A stretch of DNA of 64,000 nucleotides from Diphasiastrum complanatum (GCA_029204225.1 CM055102.1:20187861-20251860); one strand, 5' to 3'; positions 35,641-47,284 are shown, counted from the first letter of the stretch. Program-made: numbers and translations. Notes: generated from the letters alone by a model not told the origin.

Positions 35641-35935
35641 CTTTGAAAAAAGTGTAAGGCATCCCACAGTTCCTCTTTAAAAATAACACCAAACATCTTC
35701 CTCTTTATATCAGAACCAAACATATGCAACTTTAAGCATCATTCAATTGAATACAATAGAAAATATAGTAAAAGAAAATCAATTTTACAACATCCAATTG
35801 ATACTTGTCACCATGCCACCACAACAAAATGCAACACCATGTATTTTTTAATGATAAACATTTTAAATAGTTTCTAGAAAAGCTATTCCCAAAATATCGA
35901 CTACCAGGCCAAGATTGTCAAATTATGCTCCATGC

Positions 35936-35940
<5 letters not shown>

Positions 35941-35972
<32 letters not shown>

Positions 35973-35997
35973 AAAAATAAGAAGAAGAAGAAGAACA
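35941..35997. repeat. (GA)15 and (GAA)n microsatellite
   Basis: Fifteen GA units, a short spacer, then about five AAG/GAA units. Confidence 0.95.
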
Positions 35998-35999
35998 CG

Positions 36000-36965
36000 A
36001 CGTGGGTGCTAAGTTTGAAAAGTTATATGGCCTCAGACTATATGAATTCTGGCAAAGATTGTATAAACCAAGACTAGAAATAGAGAGTCATAGGAGATGG
36101 CTCGATGCATACAAATAACACCACAAGCCACTTATATTGACCACATATGCTATCGACTAGTAGTAGGAAATGGCATTTGACACAAAAACCTAATGCATCA
36201 TATGAATGAAGAGTGCTAACTACAAGCAATAGAAATGGTGGCCAACGTATTCTTAGTGCAGCATATATTTTATGGGCTAAACCTAATCTTACAACTAATC
36301 TAGATCCTTTCTCTTCTTGTATGTAAATACCTACGTTGTTGCATAGTCTGTAAAAATACACGTGTATTCGAACATCTTGTAGAAATACATAGAAATCACA
36401 AACAAGTATCAACTTGACAAACATCTTTTTTTTGTCTTTTCAACAAATTATGTCTCCTCACTCTTATCTCTCTCTTCTTTTATATATCTCAATTCTAATC
36501 TATGATCTAACACCTGTTAAACTCTTCCTACAATGAAATTGAAGCTATTTTATTACTATCTTGTGGAATCAACAACACAATTGAATAAGTACCAAAAAGA
36601 TCCTTCAAATTAGCTATATAGATTTTCAAATTGAAATTAGTGAGAAAGATGCAAAAGCACATTCTGATCTGAATGGTGTTGCATGCCCTACGATAATTTA
36701 TGGCTAGGATCTCATAATGCCACTTTATGTTTTTCTGAACTATTCTATTACAGACTAAATTCGATGATTCATCAATTAGCAACATTGGTTGAATAGTTGG
36801 AGGCTTTAATTCTTATCATATTCTAGCTTCCACAGAGAAGTAAAACCGTAACAAACTGTGTGCACATTAAGAAGCTTCGGTTTCTTGGCTGTTTGGGTTT
36901 TTGATATGCAAAATGTTGAACGTATATAAAGATATATATATTTGCATATATGGAGATATACGACA
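36000..36965. other. intergenic, no gene recognised
   Basis: Only chance ORFs on the minus strand. Confidence 0.35.
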
Positions 36966-37495
36966 TCATCAAATTTTCAAGTAACTTGCAAACTAAATGA
37001 ATGCTATGATAGTATATGTACACATGCATGGACAAATGATGTTATATATAAAAAAATTGTGATGCTAGCTAGCAAGCAAATCGAAGTATCTTATAAATAT
37101 CAACAATTTACAAATAAAGAAGAGCTTAAAAACAAGTCATCTAAAAGACGCAATGCTCAAACATTCAAACAACCAAGTGGAGAAATGAATTCACTCGACA
37201 TCTCATTCCATTCGCTCAACTATCTTAAGTTGCTTTCCTACTTTTTCTCGAGTCTCGACACATTTCTTTTTTGTCACCCTCACTCTGGTCGTATCTTCGC
37301 TCACTATCCACAGACGAGCTCATTTTGTCACTGGATTTTCTTACCTTCTCGCACTTTGGTGCAAGCTACTTTTGGTTCAAACTTTGAACTTATAGATATT
37401 GCACAAACTTTGAAGAGTAGTGCATGCATGTAGATGCAGTTGCACATGTTGAGAGCGTGCACACCATAAGTGATCACAACAACAGTTTTGCGCTC

Positions 37496-38375
37496 ATGGA
37501 CGAGTTGGTGAGATCATGGATGAGAGGGAGATCTATTGGAGCGGTGATTTTAGGAAGGTTCACTTGGGTGTCAACATAGAAAATGGACATCGCATTATCA
37601 TTAAGTCTATTGAGTGCGAGCATGAGTGATATCGTGAAGAGTTTCACGCTCTTGAATTTGAGATGAGCATACTTGAAACACTTTATTCTCCTTATGTTAT
37701 ATAATTTTTACAAAATAGTAAAACAATGGAAAACGAAAAGTTGATAGCAAATATGTTTCTAAAACACATGCATGGATGTAGCTTGGCAGATCTGATAAAC
37801 AAATTCGATGGCTTCCTCTATGAAAATCTGGTTAGAAATTACACTCAATAAATTTTACTTGGTCTACACTACCTTCACAGCCACAAAATTGATGGCAAAT
37901 ATGTTTCTAAAACACATGCATGGATGTAGCTTGGGAGATCTGATAAACAAAATTCGATGGCTTCCTCTATGAAAATCTGGTTAAAAATTACACTCGATAA
38001 ATTTTACTTGGTCTACACTACCTTCACAACCACAAAATTGTGGATTATGATCTCAAAGAAAAAAATATTTTACTCGGCTCTATGAAAGTAAAGCTTTGCA
38101 TATTTTGATACTACAATGAGATTATAGAATATTTGTGACAATATTAAGACTAACCATCGCTTGAAGCAGATGAAGTCACGACTTTGTGAATAGCACGAGA
38201 GGTGGTGAGACATAATCAACATAAGAAATAAGAAACATAAGGAATAATACTAGAAATTTGTCATCATTTCGTTGGAGGGCAAAGAGTAATTGTAAAAGTG
38301 TTTCTACGGGGATCCAAAAGAGAGATAAAATAGCACTCAACTTCTAGGACATCCCTTTTTGTTAGACCTTACCTA
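37496..38375 (+). pseudogene. MAPKKK-like protein kinase pseudogene (left)
   Basis: It starts with MDELVRSWMRGRSIGA, then loses the Gly-rich loop by frame loss ('ggagcggtgattttaggaagg' against 'ggagcaggtggttttggaaagg' in the partner). 'MSILETL' follows, then 'MFLKHMHGCSLADLINKFDG', corresponding to 'm.leymsgGSL.dlv.kfgG'. A 148-bp tandem duplication (37741-37888 and 37889-38037) repeats this part. The catalytic loop reads 'KIVDYDLKEKNILLGS', keeping the Asp. Stops and frame changes are frequent. The family resembles the plant MEKK-like MAPKKK17/18 group (Ser/Thr kinases of stress MAPK cascades), but this copy cannot encode a kinase. Confidence 0.75.
37741..38037 (+). repeat. 148-bp tandem duplication in the left kinase copy
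   Basis: 'TTGATAGCAAATATGTTTC' to 'CACAGCCACAAAA' is repeated at once as 'TTGATGGCAAATATGTTTC' to 'CACAACCACAAAA'. The right arm (42.8-42.9 kb) has it once, so this happened after the arms separated. Confidence 0.9.
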
Positions 38376-38599
38376 CAGATTCTCGTCGACTCAACTTTGA
38401 GATCAAATATGTCGCCATTGAGTCTAGACAACGTCTTGAACAATTGGAACATCGGCATCAGCCAAACATCTAGTCCAATTGCCATGGATTATGATCCATC
38501 GACATTCTCACTCAAGACAAATACAAATTATAGCTCTCACATCAAACTGAAAACTTCAGACAATGATCACGAGACTATACCATAGATAACTCCCAGTTG

Positions 38600-38880
38600 A
38601 GGCGAGCCATGGAGGGTATAAATATATCCATGGGCTTCATCTTGGAGGAGGCTGAATTGTGATATTGTAGCTACACGTTGCTAGATTGATACATCTCCCT
38701 TTTATAGAGAAATTGCTAGCTCAAGGACTAGATTCGATCGATCTAGGTTTGGTTGGATTAAAATTGTCCACCATCCATTCTCTTGACTTTTCGTGTTTCA
38801 ACATCCTAGGCCTTGATTCCTGGAGGATGATTTTACACCTTACAAGACCCTTTTGGTGTTTGGATTTCCTCTGCTGTTGT
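38600..38880 (+). repeat. dispersed repeat family C, copy 2
   Basis: It contains 'ggtataaatatatcc', 'gtagctacacgttgct' and 'gatctaggtttggttgg' in the same order as 22900-23240. It follows directly on the left kinase arm. Confidence 0.55.
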
Positions 38881-38884
38881 TGCC

Positions 38885-40555
38885 TAATAAGTTAAAATGC
38901 CCGTTTGTCAATGGCCTTTCATGTGCATACAAATGGTCATAACTAGTGCATTAGAGATATTATAGGTTTGCACACTTCTCTCAACTCACCCAACTCTTTA
39001 TAATCTACTTGAAGATATGCGTATGGATTCAAAAGTATAAATATGGATCATAGATGCTCATGATTATGCTTTTTTCTATTTTGTCATATTTAAATATTCT
39101 AATCCCACTAGTTATGAAAACAAGGCTTGAAAGACTCCATTTACACACATGCAAAGCTCTCTATAAGTATTGTTATTATTATTATACTTATATTATTATT
39201 TTGTATTCTCAATCAACTTTTATTTGAATCTTTCAAACAAAACATATGTTGTTCTCTTGACATACATTTTAATGTGTGTCATAAAATACTCCTTCTAAAT
39301 CATGGAAACATTAACATATTTAAATTGGTCTTCTTTTAAATGATTTAATCAAACAAGCCTTTGTGACATTACAAAAATAAGGTTTTGTGGTATAAATGGG
39401 TTTTCAAACAAAAGATTTGTGGATGGTCTTTGAACATGCAAAATTCAAAAAAATGGAAATTTATAAACATGATTGGTCCAATTATCTGTTAGAATAACAC
39501 TCTACTAACCAATGGTACCTTCATATTATGAAAATAATCTAAGGAAACAAGTTAATGGTATTTCTATGGGATTCTAACGTTTTCCTTCATGGTGTAATTG
39601 ATATCTCACATCTTTTTTCAATTAAGATTTATCAAACGTATGGTTATGAATCATGTCACCCTCGTACCTATGAAACATGATGAGTTTCTTTTGGTTATAT
39701 GCAAATCACCAATTTTATTAAGGCTCTAAAGCATACAATTTTTTGAATTAAAATTTTATCCTGGTAAACTATTGCAAATGTTGAGGCCCTTGAGGCCCTC
39801 TCACAATTGCTCGCTTTCATCGATGCACTTACTAGTATGCTTTTTGCTTGGTTTGATGATTTTCTAGAAACATATTCTAGTTGTCAAGGTTTTAAATAAC
39901 CCCATCTTACAACTAAAATTGTTTCTAGTATTTCTCATTAAGATTATCATCACGGTTGTCAACAAACATCTTCCTCATTTTGGCAAAATATGCATTCTCA
40001 ACTCTTGAATATATATATGCTCGTTAATTTTGTGCTAGTGATCATTATGGTTTTCAAAAGTCTCTTTGTGTGTGCTAAATTTTATTTGCATTGAGCTTGG
40101 TCAAATCGTCCATTCTTGCACTTTGAGTGCTCTTAGCATTCTTTCAGCACTTTCAACTACTCACAAGTTGTACAAGCAAACATTCTTGAATTTTCACTAG
40201 ACCTTCTGAATTTCGTTGGAAGATTCTAAACTTTTAGAAATCTTTCCTATGTTAGAAAATATAAATCCTCTTGATTTTACAAGAGTGGATCTATTGGACC
40301 TTCGTGTGTGCGTTTAAATAAACGCTTCCTTGACGTGGAACGATAAATTGACTAGAATCATACAAATACTATATTGGAAAGCGACGGAGTGTGTAAGCAC
40401 AATGTCAAACAAAAAAACTAAACAAATGAAAATTGGGCTCACGTGTCTTTAAAAGGCGAGTGTTTAGGATTATAGTTTGTGACTTTAAAACAAGGATTAG
40501 AATTAGAGATTAGGCTAATATTAGGACCCCCACTATTATTGAGGATTCAAAATAA
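38885..40555. other. AT-rich loop sequence, no clear gene
   Basis: Fragmented plus-strand frames around 39400-39900 look vaguely gag-like but carry no diagnostic motif. No call is made. Confidence 0.3.
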
Positions 40556-40559
40556 TCCT

Positions 40560-41006
40560 TGACGTGGATATTTAACAATTTGATGTATAGAATTATTAGT
40601 CAAACCTCAACATCATTCAGATCTAGGCCATAATGTAATTAATAACTTTGTAAGGGCCCAAGCACTCCAATTTGAACACGTGGAGCAATGCATGGTGATT
40701 GACAGCTATATGCATGTAGAGGAGTATCAATAGTAACTGACTATGAGTTTGGTAAAGGATTAAAGTTTTTGAGAAAATATTCCTAGGCTCGTAGGACTAT
40801 AAATTCCTATAGCCTACTTCACTTCCAAATTTCAATTTTTACTTATATAAACCTCTTCTCTCCTACATTCAATCATCATGGCTCAAGGGTGAAAATGATT
40901 AAAAATTAGTCTTCAGTCTCTCTTTGGTGGGGTGGTTTGGCTCTGTAGCTCTCCTTTTGGTATTTGCAGTAGGATATTGAAGACCTATGGAAGGCAACTT
41001 TTACAA
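40560..41006 (+). repeat. degenerate LTR (family A relative)
   Basis: It shares 'taatgtaattaataac.ttgtaagg.cccaa' and 'ggctcNNgggtgaa' with the LTR at 29343-29820. It ends 'CTTTTACA' at about 41006, right before a primer-site-like sequence. The start is approximate. Confidence 0.6.
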
Positions 41007-41024
41007 TGTTATCGGAGTCTGGGC
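41007..41024 (+). other. degenerate tRNA-Met primer-binding site
   Basis: 'ATGTTATCGGAGTCTGGG' against the standard TGGTATCAGAGCCTGGG, with three or four mismatches, directly after an LTR-like TACA end. Confidence 0.6.
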
Positions 41025-41269
41025 TTGCATCAATTAGAAGGTAGATATGCTTTTTGTTCTTTACAGCTTTTTGGTAGTATCTCTTTGCTTTTTTTTCTTG
41101 GTGGAATTGACTTAGCCTTGTTACGAATGTAACTCATAGCAAAAAATGTAATTCATTTGAAATTTAGTGGTTTGTTGACTGTTTTCCACAGTTGTAGATT
41201 GAATTGTTAGTTGGGGCCATTATAGATCATAAGCTAAAAGTGGAATTTAGCAATAAGACGTGTCAAATT

Positions 41270-41780
41270 TAGGATGTAAAGCAAAGATTCAAAGCCATTG
41301 TTGATGGGATATAGTAACAAATCATATAGATTGTATAAGCTAAATGTTGATATAAAAAAGCATAGTGCATTGGTTACAAGAACAATATCTTAGACCCATT
41401 TGTGGCAAGGGCAATTGGATCACTTGAAGTTCACAAGTGTATGTTTAGTTCACAAGCAAAAAATGATAACATGAATACCATGTTTGGATGATTATAAAAA
41501 GCCCATTTGCAAGAATTGTGTGCTTGGAAAGCACCATAGAAAGAAGTTTATTAAAAAAGAGACAATAAGAGCAAGAGGATACTTGAATTGGAACACTTAG
41601 ATCTATTATAAGATCCAATGCAAAGTATGTCTATTGGAAGAGCAATGTACTTTATGATGTTCATTGATGATTACTCAAGAAAGACGTGAAAATACACCAT
41701 TAGGGAGAAATTGATGACTTATGCATACTTCAAGCATTTCAAGGAGATAGCTTAAAACCAATTTATGGTATTTAAAATTC
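41270..41780 (+). pseudogene. Ty1/copia GAG-pre-integrase and integrase start
   Basis: Plus-strand reading gives 'GLYKLNVD', 'LWQGQLDHLKF' (from 'LWH.RLGHL'), 'CKNCVLGKHHRKKF' ('C..C..GK..r..F') and 'ELEHLDLL'. 'MFMFIDDYSRKT'-like sequence then covers the integrase core up to 'YAYFKHFKEIA'. Stops are frequent. With the LTR and primer site at 40.6-41.0 kb it forms one decayed, internally deleted copia element. Confidence 0.75.
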
Positions 41781-41784
41781 TTAC

Positions 41785-42115
41785 TTTTAATAGTACAACT
41801 TGGAGTAAAAGGCTAAAAAGGCTAAAAAGTTAGTAGATTTATTGAAAAGTCTTCTCTACTCTTTGAAGTGGTCACATACTTTTCTAGAAAATCTGCAGAT
41901 CATCCAAAGATGATGAGAAACTTGACATGGATTCACCGCTCACGAGATACTAATTGATTTGATTTATTGAACTCACTTGGCTTGGAGCATGAACTAGAAT
42001 GAATGACGAGAGTTATTCATACTTTTATGTTTTTATAAGCAATTTCATTTATGCTTGTGGAGCTACACAGATACTCCATTGAAAGAAAACATGCAGATTC
42101 AAGTCTTGCATAATC
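41785..42115. other. short intergenic stretch
   Basis: Nothing recognised between the copia fragment and the right inverted arm. Confidence 0.35.
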
Positions 42116-42119
42116 TTGT

Positions 42120-43735
42120 ACAGTCTCATCACTCCTAATGACTTGATCATAATCATTGTCTAGAAATTCCAAATTGATCTAAGAGCTACGATTTGTACTT
42201 GTCTTGAGTGATAAAGTCGATGGAACAGAATCTTTGGCAACTGAACTAAATGTTTGGTTGATGACGACATTGCAGTTGTTCAAGACATTGTTTGGACTCA
42301 ATGGCAACATATCTGATCTCAAAGCTGAGTTGATGAAAATTCATAGCTTAGATCTCACAAAGAGATGTTTCAGAAGTTGAGCTTTGCTCAATCTCTCTTT
42401 TGGATCCCTGTAGAAACACTTTTGCAAAAAGTCATGGCCCTGCAATGATAATGATGACAAAAATTTTGTTATTTTTTTCATGCAATCAATATGATACAAA
42501 GCTGTTGTGGGAGAAGAGATGTCATTCAACAGGTTGTGCCATGGAATGTTGCCTATCACCATTTTTGTCACTATGCAGCCCATGGATCATATATCTGAAG
42601 CGGAGCCTTGTTCTTTATGTCTCACCACCTCGGGTGCCACCCACACAAGCATGTGTCTTTTCATTTGTTTCAAACAATGGCCAGTCTTAATATTGTGACA
42701 AATATTTTCTAATCTCGCTGTAGTACCAAAATCTGCACGTTTTACTCTCATAAGGCCAACCAAAACATTTTTTGACTTCAGGTGACAATGCACAATTTCG
42801 TGGCTGTGAAGGTAGTGCGGTCCAAGTAACAACTGCCTAGTATAACATCTAACCAAATTTTTATAAAAGAAGCCACCAAATTTGTTCACCAAATCAACCA
42901 AACTACCTTCAGACATGTGTTCTAGAGACATATTCACTATCCACTTCTTGTTTTCCATCATTTTATTGTTTTCTAATAAATGCACCACATAAGGAGTGCG
43001 AAGTGTCTCAAGTATGCTCATCTCATTTTCAAGAGCCCGAAGCTCTTTATGATATCACTCATGATCGCACTCGACAGACTTGACGACAATGAGATGTCCA
43101 TTCTCTATATTGACACCCAAATAAACCTTTCCAAAACCACCTGCTCCAATAATTTTCTTTCTCATTCACGATCTCACCAATTCATCCATGAGCACAAAAT
43201 TGTTATTGTGGTTACTTTTAGTATGCACACCCTCAATATATGCTACTGCAACTACATTGCATGCACTATTCTTCAAAGTTTGTGCAACATCTATAAGTTT
43301 AAAATTTGAAGCCAAGATAGCTTGTATAAAGTTCGAAAAGGTTAAAAAAACTCACAACAAAATGAGCTCGTCTGGAGATAGCAAGCGAAGGCACAACTAG
43401 AGAAATGATGATTAGAAAGTGGTGTGTTGAAACCCTAGAAAAAGTAGGAAAGCAACTTAAGAGATTTGAGCCAATGGAATGGCCAGCCAAAAAGGCCTTA
43501 GACTGAATCCATTTCTCCATTTGGTTATTTGAATGTCATAGCATTGCGTCTTTTAAATCACTTGCTTTTTAGGCTTATTTTAAATTTATAGAAGGTCGAT
43601 GTTTATAAGGTACTTCGATTTGCTTGCTAACTAGCATCACAATTCTTTTATAAATAACATCATTTGCCCATGCATGCATACATGTACTATCATGACATGC
43701 ATTCAATTTGCGTGTCAAATAGTTCCATATAATCC
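42120..43735 (-). repeat. right arm of the ~1.6 kb inverted duplication
   Basis: Reverse complement of 36970-38590, extending about 0.5 kb beyond the kinase start into shared upstream sequence and about 0.2 kb beyond the kinase end. It lacks the 148-bp duplication of the left arm. Confidence 0.85.
42341..43189 (-). pseudogene. MAPKKK-like protein kinase pseudogene (right)
   Basis: The start is MDELVRS, then a stop, then 'MRKKIIGAGGFGKVYLG', an intact Gly-rich loop, and 'LIVVKSVECDHE' with the ATP-binding Lys. A stop precedes 'YHKELRALENEMSILETLRT' (helix C). The hinge region has 'LEHMSEGSLVDLVNKFGG'. The catalytic loop reads 'IVHCHLKSKNVLVG', where the essential Asp of 'HCDlK' is His. 'KRADFGTTARL' keeps DFG, and 'VAPEVVR' keeps the APE region. 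After a stop at about 42584-42586 the C-lobe continues: 'MGCIVTKMVIGNIPWHNLL' and 'KCFYRDPKERLSKAQLLKH' ('CL.rdP.eRwta.eLL.Hpf'). About 280 residues make a full kinase domain with at least three stops and a dead catalytic site. It resembles the plant MAPKKK17/18 group. Confidence 0.82.
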
Positions 43736-43870
43736 TTACTAGTACACTAATACCATTTTTTATTTGTTTGTGCTTTACCCTGTAGATTTGTAATTGAATT
43801 TGCTACTGTTATTGACAATGGGTCAATGTCTTAACTTGATATTCAATGGCCACAATCTGCAAAATTTTAT

Positions 43871-43912
43871 ATTTATATATATATATATATATAAAAATAT
43901 ATATATATATAA
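43871..43912. repeat. (AT)n microsatellite
   Basis: Two runs of AT separated by AAAA. Confidence 0.95.
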
Positions 43913-44317
43913 GAGGTATAAACATACACTTCAGTAAAAAAACCATGTGTATGAAAGTAGTGATACATCTAGAAAGACAACTTGGATACTATAACAACAT
44001 TTTGTCAATGGTGTAACAATATAACTTTTGCTTCATGTGCATACATATGGTCAAAACTAACACATTCAAAATATTACTGTTACAACTCCCTAAGATCATC
44101 GACTGCCTTGAAGGTTCCGCACACCCCATACCAGTGACAACGCATCGTAACCGCCCAACCGTAGGATCACAACCGACCCACCCCCATGCCCTGAAGCAAT
44201 CGACACAATCATGCCCGGTCAAGCCTCCTACAATAATTGGCGTCCCATACCACCAACCATCGCACTCGACTCTCCCCTGGCCTGGAGATACATCCTGGCT
44301 AATGCACGTGCTGATCC

Positions 44318-45103
44318 ACTATCCCAATTTGATTGTCGCCTAGAAACATATGCACGAAGCATATCTTCCATCGACTGGTTGACGCGTTCGGTCTGACCAT
44401 CGGTTTCTGGGTGATCCGTAGACGATAGACTTAAAATAGTTTCCAGTCTTTCAAAGACCGCCTACCAGAACTTGCCAGTGAACTTGGAATCACGATCACT
44501 AACAATATCGTTCGGCAATCCATACAACCTGAACAACTTTCAAACGAAAAGTTGAGCAAGTTCAGAAGCTTTGACAGTAGTTTTTGTTGGAATAAACTGT
44601 GCCATTTTGGTTAGCCTGTCAACTACTACCCAAATAGCATCGTGACCCTTTCCTGACTTAGGAAGTCCGACCACAAAATCCATGGAAATACTTTCTCATT
44701 TCTTGCTGGAAATTTCCAAAAGATGCAACATACCAACTGCTTTGAGTCTTTTCGCTTTATTTACTTGGCATTGTTCACACTTTTGAACGTATGCCTCAAC
44801 GTGACCTTTCATTTTTGGCCAATAAAATTCTCTTTTAAAAAGGTCAAGCGTCCTCTGTATAGCAGGGTGTCCCACGCTGGGGCTATCGTGGCACTTGTGC
44901 AGGATTAGGGCACTAATGTCAGCGATATTTGGCACACAGACTTTTCCTCTACGGAAAAGCAAACCATTCCGAATGGAATAATCATCAAGTATCTTCTCTT
45001 CGCGAGATTTATTGGAATCCTGCTTTCCAAGATTATCTCTCCTTAAAGAGCTTCCTGCCAGGAGATTTTGCCAAATATGACCGAAAAACTCATCGGCCAA
45101 CAA
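44318..45103 (-). pseudogene. Ty3/gypsy integrase, C-terminally truncated
   Basis: The HHCC zinc-binding domain reads 'LHKCHDSPSVGHPAIQRTLD' and 'FYWPKMKGHVEAYVQKCEQC'. The core has '[20 protein letters not shown]' (first Asp), 'YGLPNDIVSDRDSKFTGKFW' (second Asp) and 'DGQTERVNQSMEDMLRAYV' (Glu region). Stops occur at about 44703, 44535 and 44465. After about 44318 the reading no longer matches integrase, so the GPY/F region and any chromodomain are absent. Confidence 0.85.
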
Positions 45104-45207
45104 AGATCTTGCAGAGAAAGATACAACTCAGATTGGAACTCAGCAAAGCATAGCTGATTAATTTCTCCAATCCGGCTCAAAGCATCAACGACACAATTCG
45201 ACATACC

Positions 45208-45714
45208 TCAACGGTACTTAATGTCGAATTCAAACTCTTGAATGAGTTCCGACCAACGGGCCTTACGACCCCTAAGGTCCGAGGCATCACAAATATACTT
45301 AAGAGATTCATGATCTGTCATTACCACGAATTTAGATTCGTACAAATAATGTCTCCAGATCTTTAACGCATGGATGACAGCAAAAAATTCCTTCTCATAA
45401 GTAGAATATCTACTTTGAGCTGGGTCCAACTTCTTGCTTTCGAAAGCCACAGGTCTACCGTCCTAGTAAAGGACTGCATCTATCGCATAGTCACTAGCGT
45501 ATGTTTCCACTAAGAAAGATCCGCTAGGGTCCACTATGTGTAAGATAGGGGCTGTAGACACCAATATCTTCAAAGCTTCAAAACTTTGATTACGTTCATC
45601 AGTCCAAACAACAGGAGGACTGATCTTCGAACGCCTGCCGGCCTTCTTCTTATTACCCTTTTTAGTTTTCCTTTTGGCTTTCTTCACTCCCTTAAGAAGA
45701 TTCGTTAGAGACAA
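45208..45714 (-). pseudogene. Ty3/gypsy RNase H
   Basis: 'SFEALKILVSTAPILHIVDP' leads to 'FLVETYASDYAIDAVLY' (stop), then 'RPVAFESKKLDPAQSRYSTY' and 'EKEFFAVIHALKIWRHYLYE', 'VVMTDHESLKYI' and 'ARWSELIQEFEFDIKYR', the standard gypsy RNase H order. An unusual Lys/Arg-rich insert ('GVKKAKRKTKKGNKKKAGRR', about 45640-45690) sits between RT and RNase H; I do not recall it from typical elements. Confidence 0.88.
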
Positions 45715-45753
45715 TGCAACTAAGGCATAGTCTTTAATGAATTTATGAAAAAA

Positions 45754-46821
45754 TCATGTGAAGCCTAGAAAAGATTTTACTTCCCTAATAGTTTTTAGGA
45801 TAGGCCAATCACGAACGTTCTGGACTTTATCGTAGTCGATCACAAGACCTCGATCAAAAACGATATGTCCCAAATACTTGAGTCGAGTTTGAAAAAACTC
45901 ACATTTAGACTCCTTAGCATAAAGTTTTGTCTGCCTTAGATTATCTAAGACTGTACGCAAATGCGCTTCGTGCTCTTCAAGAGTCTTACTGTAGATCAGT
46001 ATGTCATCTAAAAATACCACGAGAAACTTCCCAAGATATGGACGAAGAATATCGCTCATCATCTACTGGAAGGTTGCCGGGGCATTAGTTAGACCAAAGG
46101 GTAAAACTAAAAATTCGTAATGGTCGTATCTAGTATGAAAACCAATTTTGGAGACATCCCCCTCGTGAATTCTAATTTGATGGTATCCTGACCTAAGGTC
46201 CAATTTGGTGAAATACCTAGCACCATTCAATCGGTCCATTAATTCATCCATCCAAGGTAAGGGATAGCGGTTCTTAATTGTCATTTTATTAAGCTTTTTG
46301 TAATCGACACAAAGACGAATACCACCGTCTTTCTTGCCGATTAACAAAACAGGAGCTCCCCAAGGGAATTTACTAGGCCGAATATGGCCTTTACGTAACA
46401 ACTCCCTAAGTTGACTAGAAACTTCATCTTCTTCCTTCGGGCTCATCCTATAGGACAAAAGCGATACAGGAGAGCTATCGGGAAGGAGATCTATGTGATG
46501 GTCTACACCCCGTGAGGGGAGAAGACCCTCAGGCAACTGCTCGAGAAATATATCATTATATTTCTCCCTAAGTCTCTTAAAGATTTTGCCCTCAGACGAA
46601 GATTCTAAATTATCATCAGTAAAAGACAATGCTTTAGGAAAAGACGATACATCAACATTGACATTATGAGTATTAAAAGCATCTATGTAAGATTCATCTT
46701 TCAAATAACATAAATACAAAAAATACTCAGAATTCAAAATACATTGATTCGCTTCATGAGCGGTTACAAAAGGCAGACCTGGCTCGTCGCCTTTAAGACA
46801 AACCAATGAAGCATTATGCAA
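45754..46821 (-). pseudogene. Ty3/gypsy reverse transcriptase
   Basis: The first part (46821-46063) includes '[20 protein letters not shown]', '[20 protein letters not shown]', '[20 protein letters not shown]', '[20 protein letters not shown]', '[16 protein letters not shown]' (first catalytic Asp) and '[16 protein letters not shown]'. A stop lies at 46060-46062. The second part (46062-45754) has 'RPYLGKFLVVFLDDILIYSK', the FLDD form of the YxDD motif, then 'KLYAKESKCEFF' and 'VKSFLGFT'. All catalytic residues are present; only the stop and a later break keep it from being intact. Confidence 0.92.
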
Positions 46822-47135
46822 AAAAGAAATACAATGAGATACATGGTCTTAGAACCGTCGTCAAAAAGAACACTCACAGGTTGGCTGCCTACGAACCCAC
46901 TCATGCGAATGAGGTCGTAAGGTCCAAACACCGCAGTATTAAAACAACAATTCATACAAACTGTTTCATCTTTGAAAGATACATCAATGCAAGAAATAGA
47001 AAAATTACCTGGTGCCTTAAAAGAGCGGCCACCCTTCTTCCGTCTCTTCGGGCAGTCCTTAGAAAAGTGCCCCTTCTCCATGCAGGAGAAACACAGCCCG
47101 TCGTTTTTGGCCTTGTCGAAGTCCGCTCTCTCCAA
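46764..47135 (-). pseudogene. Ty3/gypsy zinc knuckle and protease-like segment
   Basis: The open frame starts MERADFDKAKNDGLCFSCME and completes a CCHC knuckle, CFSCMEKGHFSKDC (CX2CX4HX4C), followed by 'PKRRKKGG'. About 60 residues later '[19 protein letters not shown]' sits where the protease should carry 'vliDSGAt..fi'. The Asp-Ser-Gly triad has become Asp-Asp-Gly-Ser, so protease activity is doubtful. Confidence 0.8.
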
Positions 47136-47284
47136 CCGAGAGCGCTTTTTTTCTTCCCTGAAGGAGAAGCTTCGCCGACCATGCGCTCCTTGTCCTTTTT
47201 GAAAGAAGGACCGGCAAAGAATTTGTCTTTGGCTTCAAGCTTTGATTGCTCTTTGCGACTTATTGTGTGTGTATCGTCGAAAAT

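Larger units (their letters stand above)
36970..38590 (+). repeat. left arm of a ~1.6 kb inverted duplication
   Basis: This arm matches the reverse complement of 42120-43735 throughout. Anchors include 'gcaagcaaatcgaagta', 'aaaagacgcaatgct', 'ttgcacaaactttgaagaNtagtgcatgca', the kinase region and 'tgtcttgaacaa.tg'. Arms differ by many substitutions, so the event is old. The loop of about 3.5 kb holds family C and a copia element. Confidence 0.85.

Noticed and set aside
36942-37433. 163-codon plus-strand ORF upstream of the left kinase
   Set aside because: It lies in the shared flank of the inverted duplication, and the equivalent frame is broken in the other arm, so coding is unlikely.
44078-44232. 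155-bp segment with TG...CA ends next to the gypsy integrase end
   Set aside because: The ends look LTR-like (TGTTACAACTCC to CTCCTACA), but flanks show no target duplication and no second copy was found in the window.
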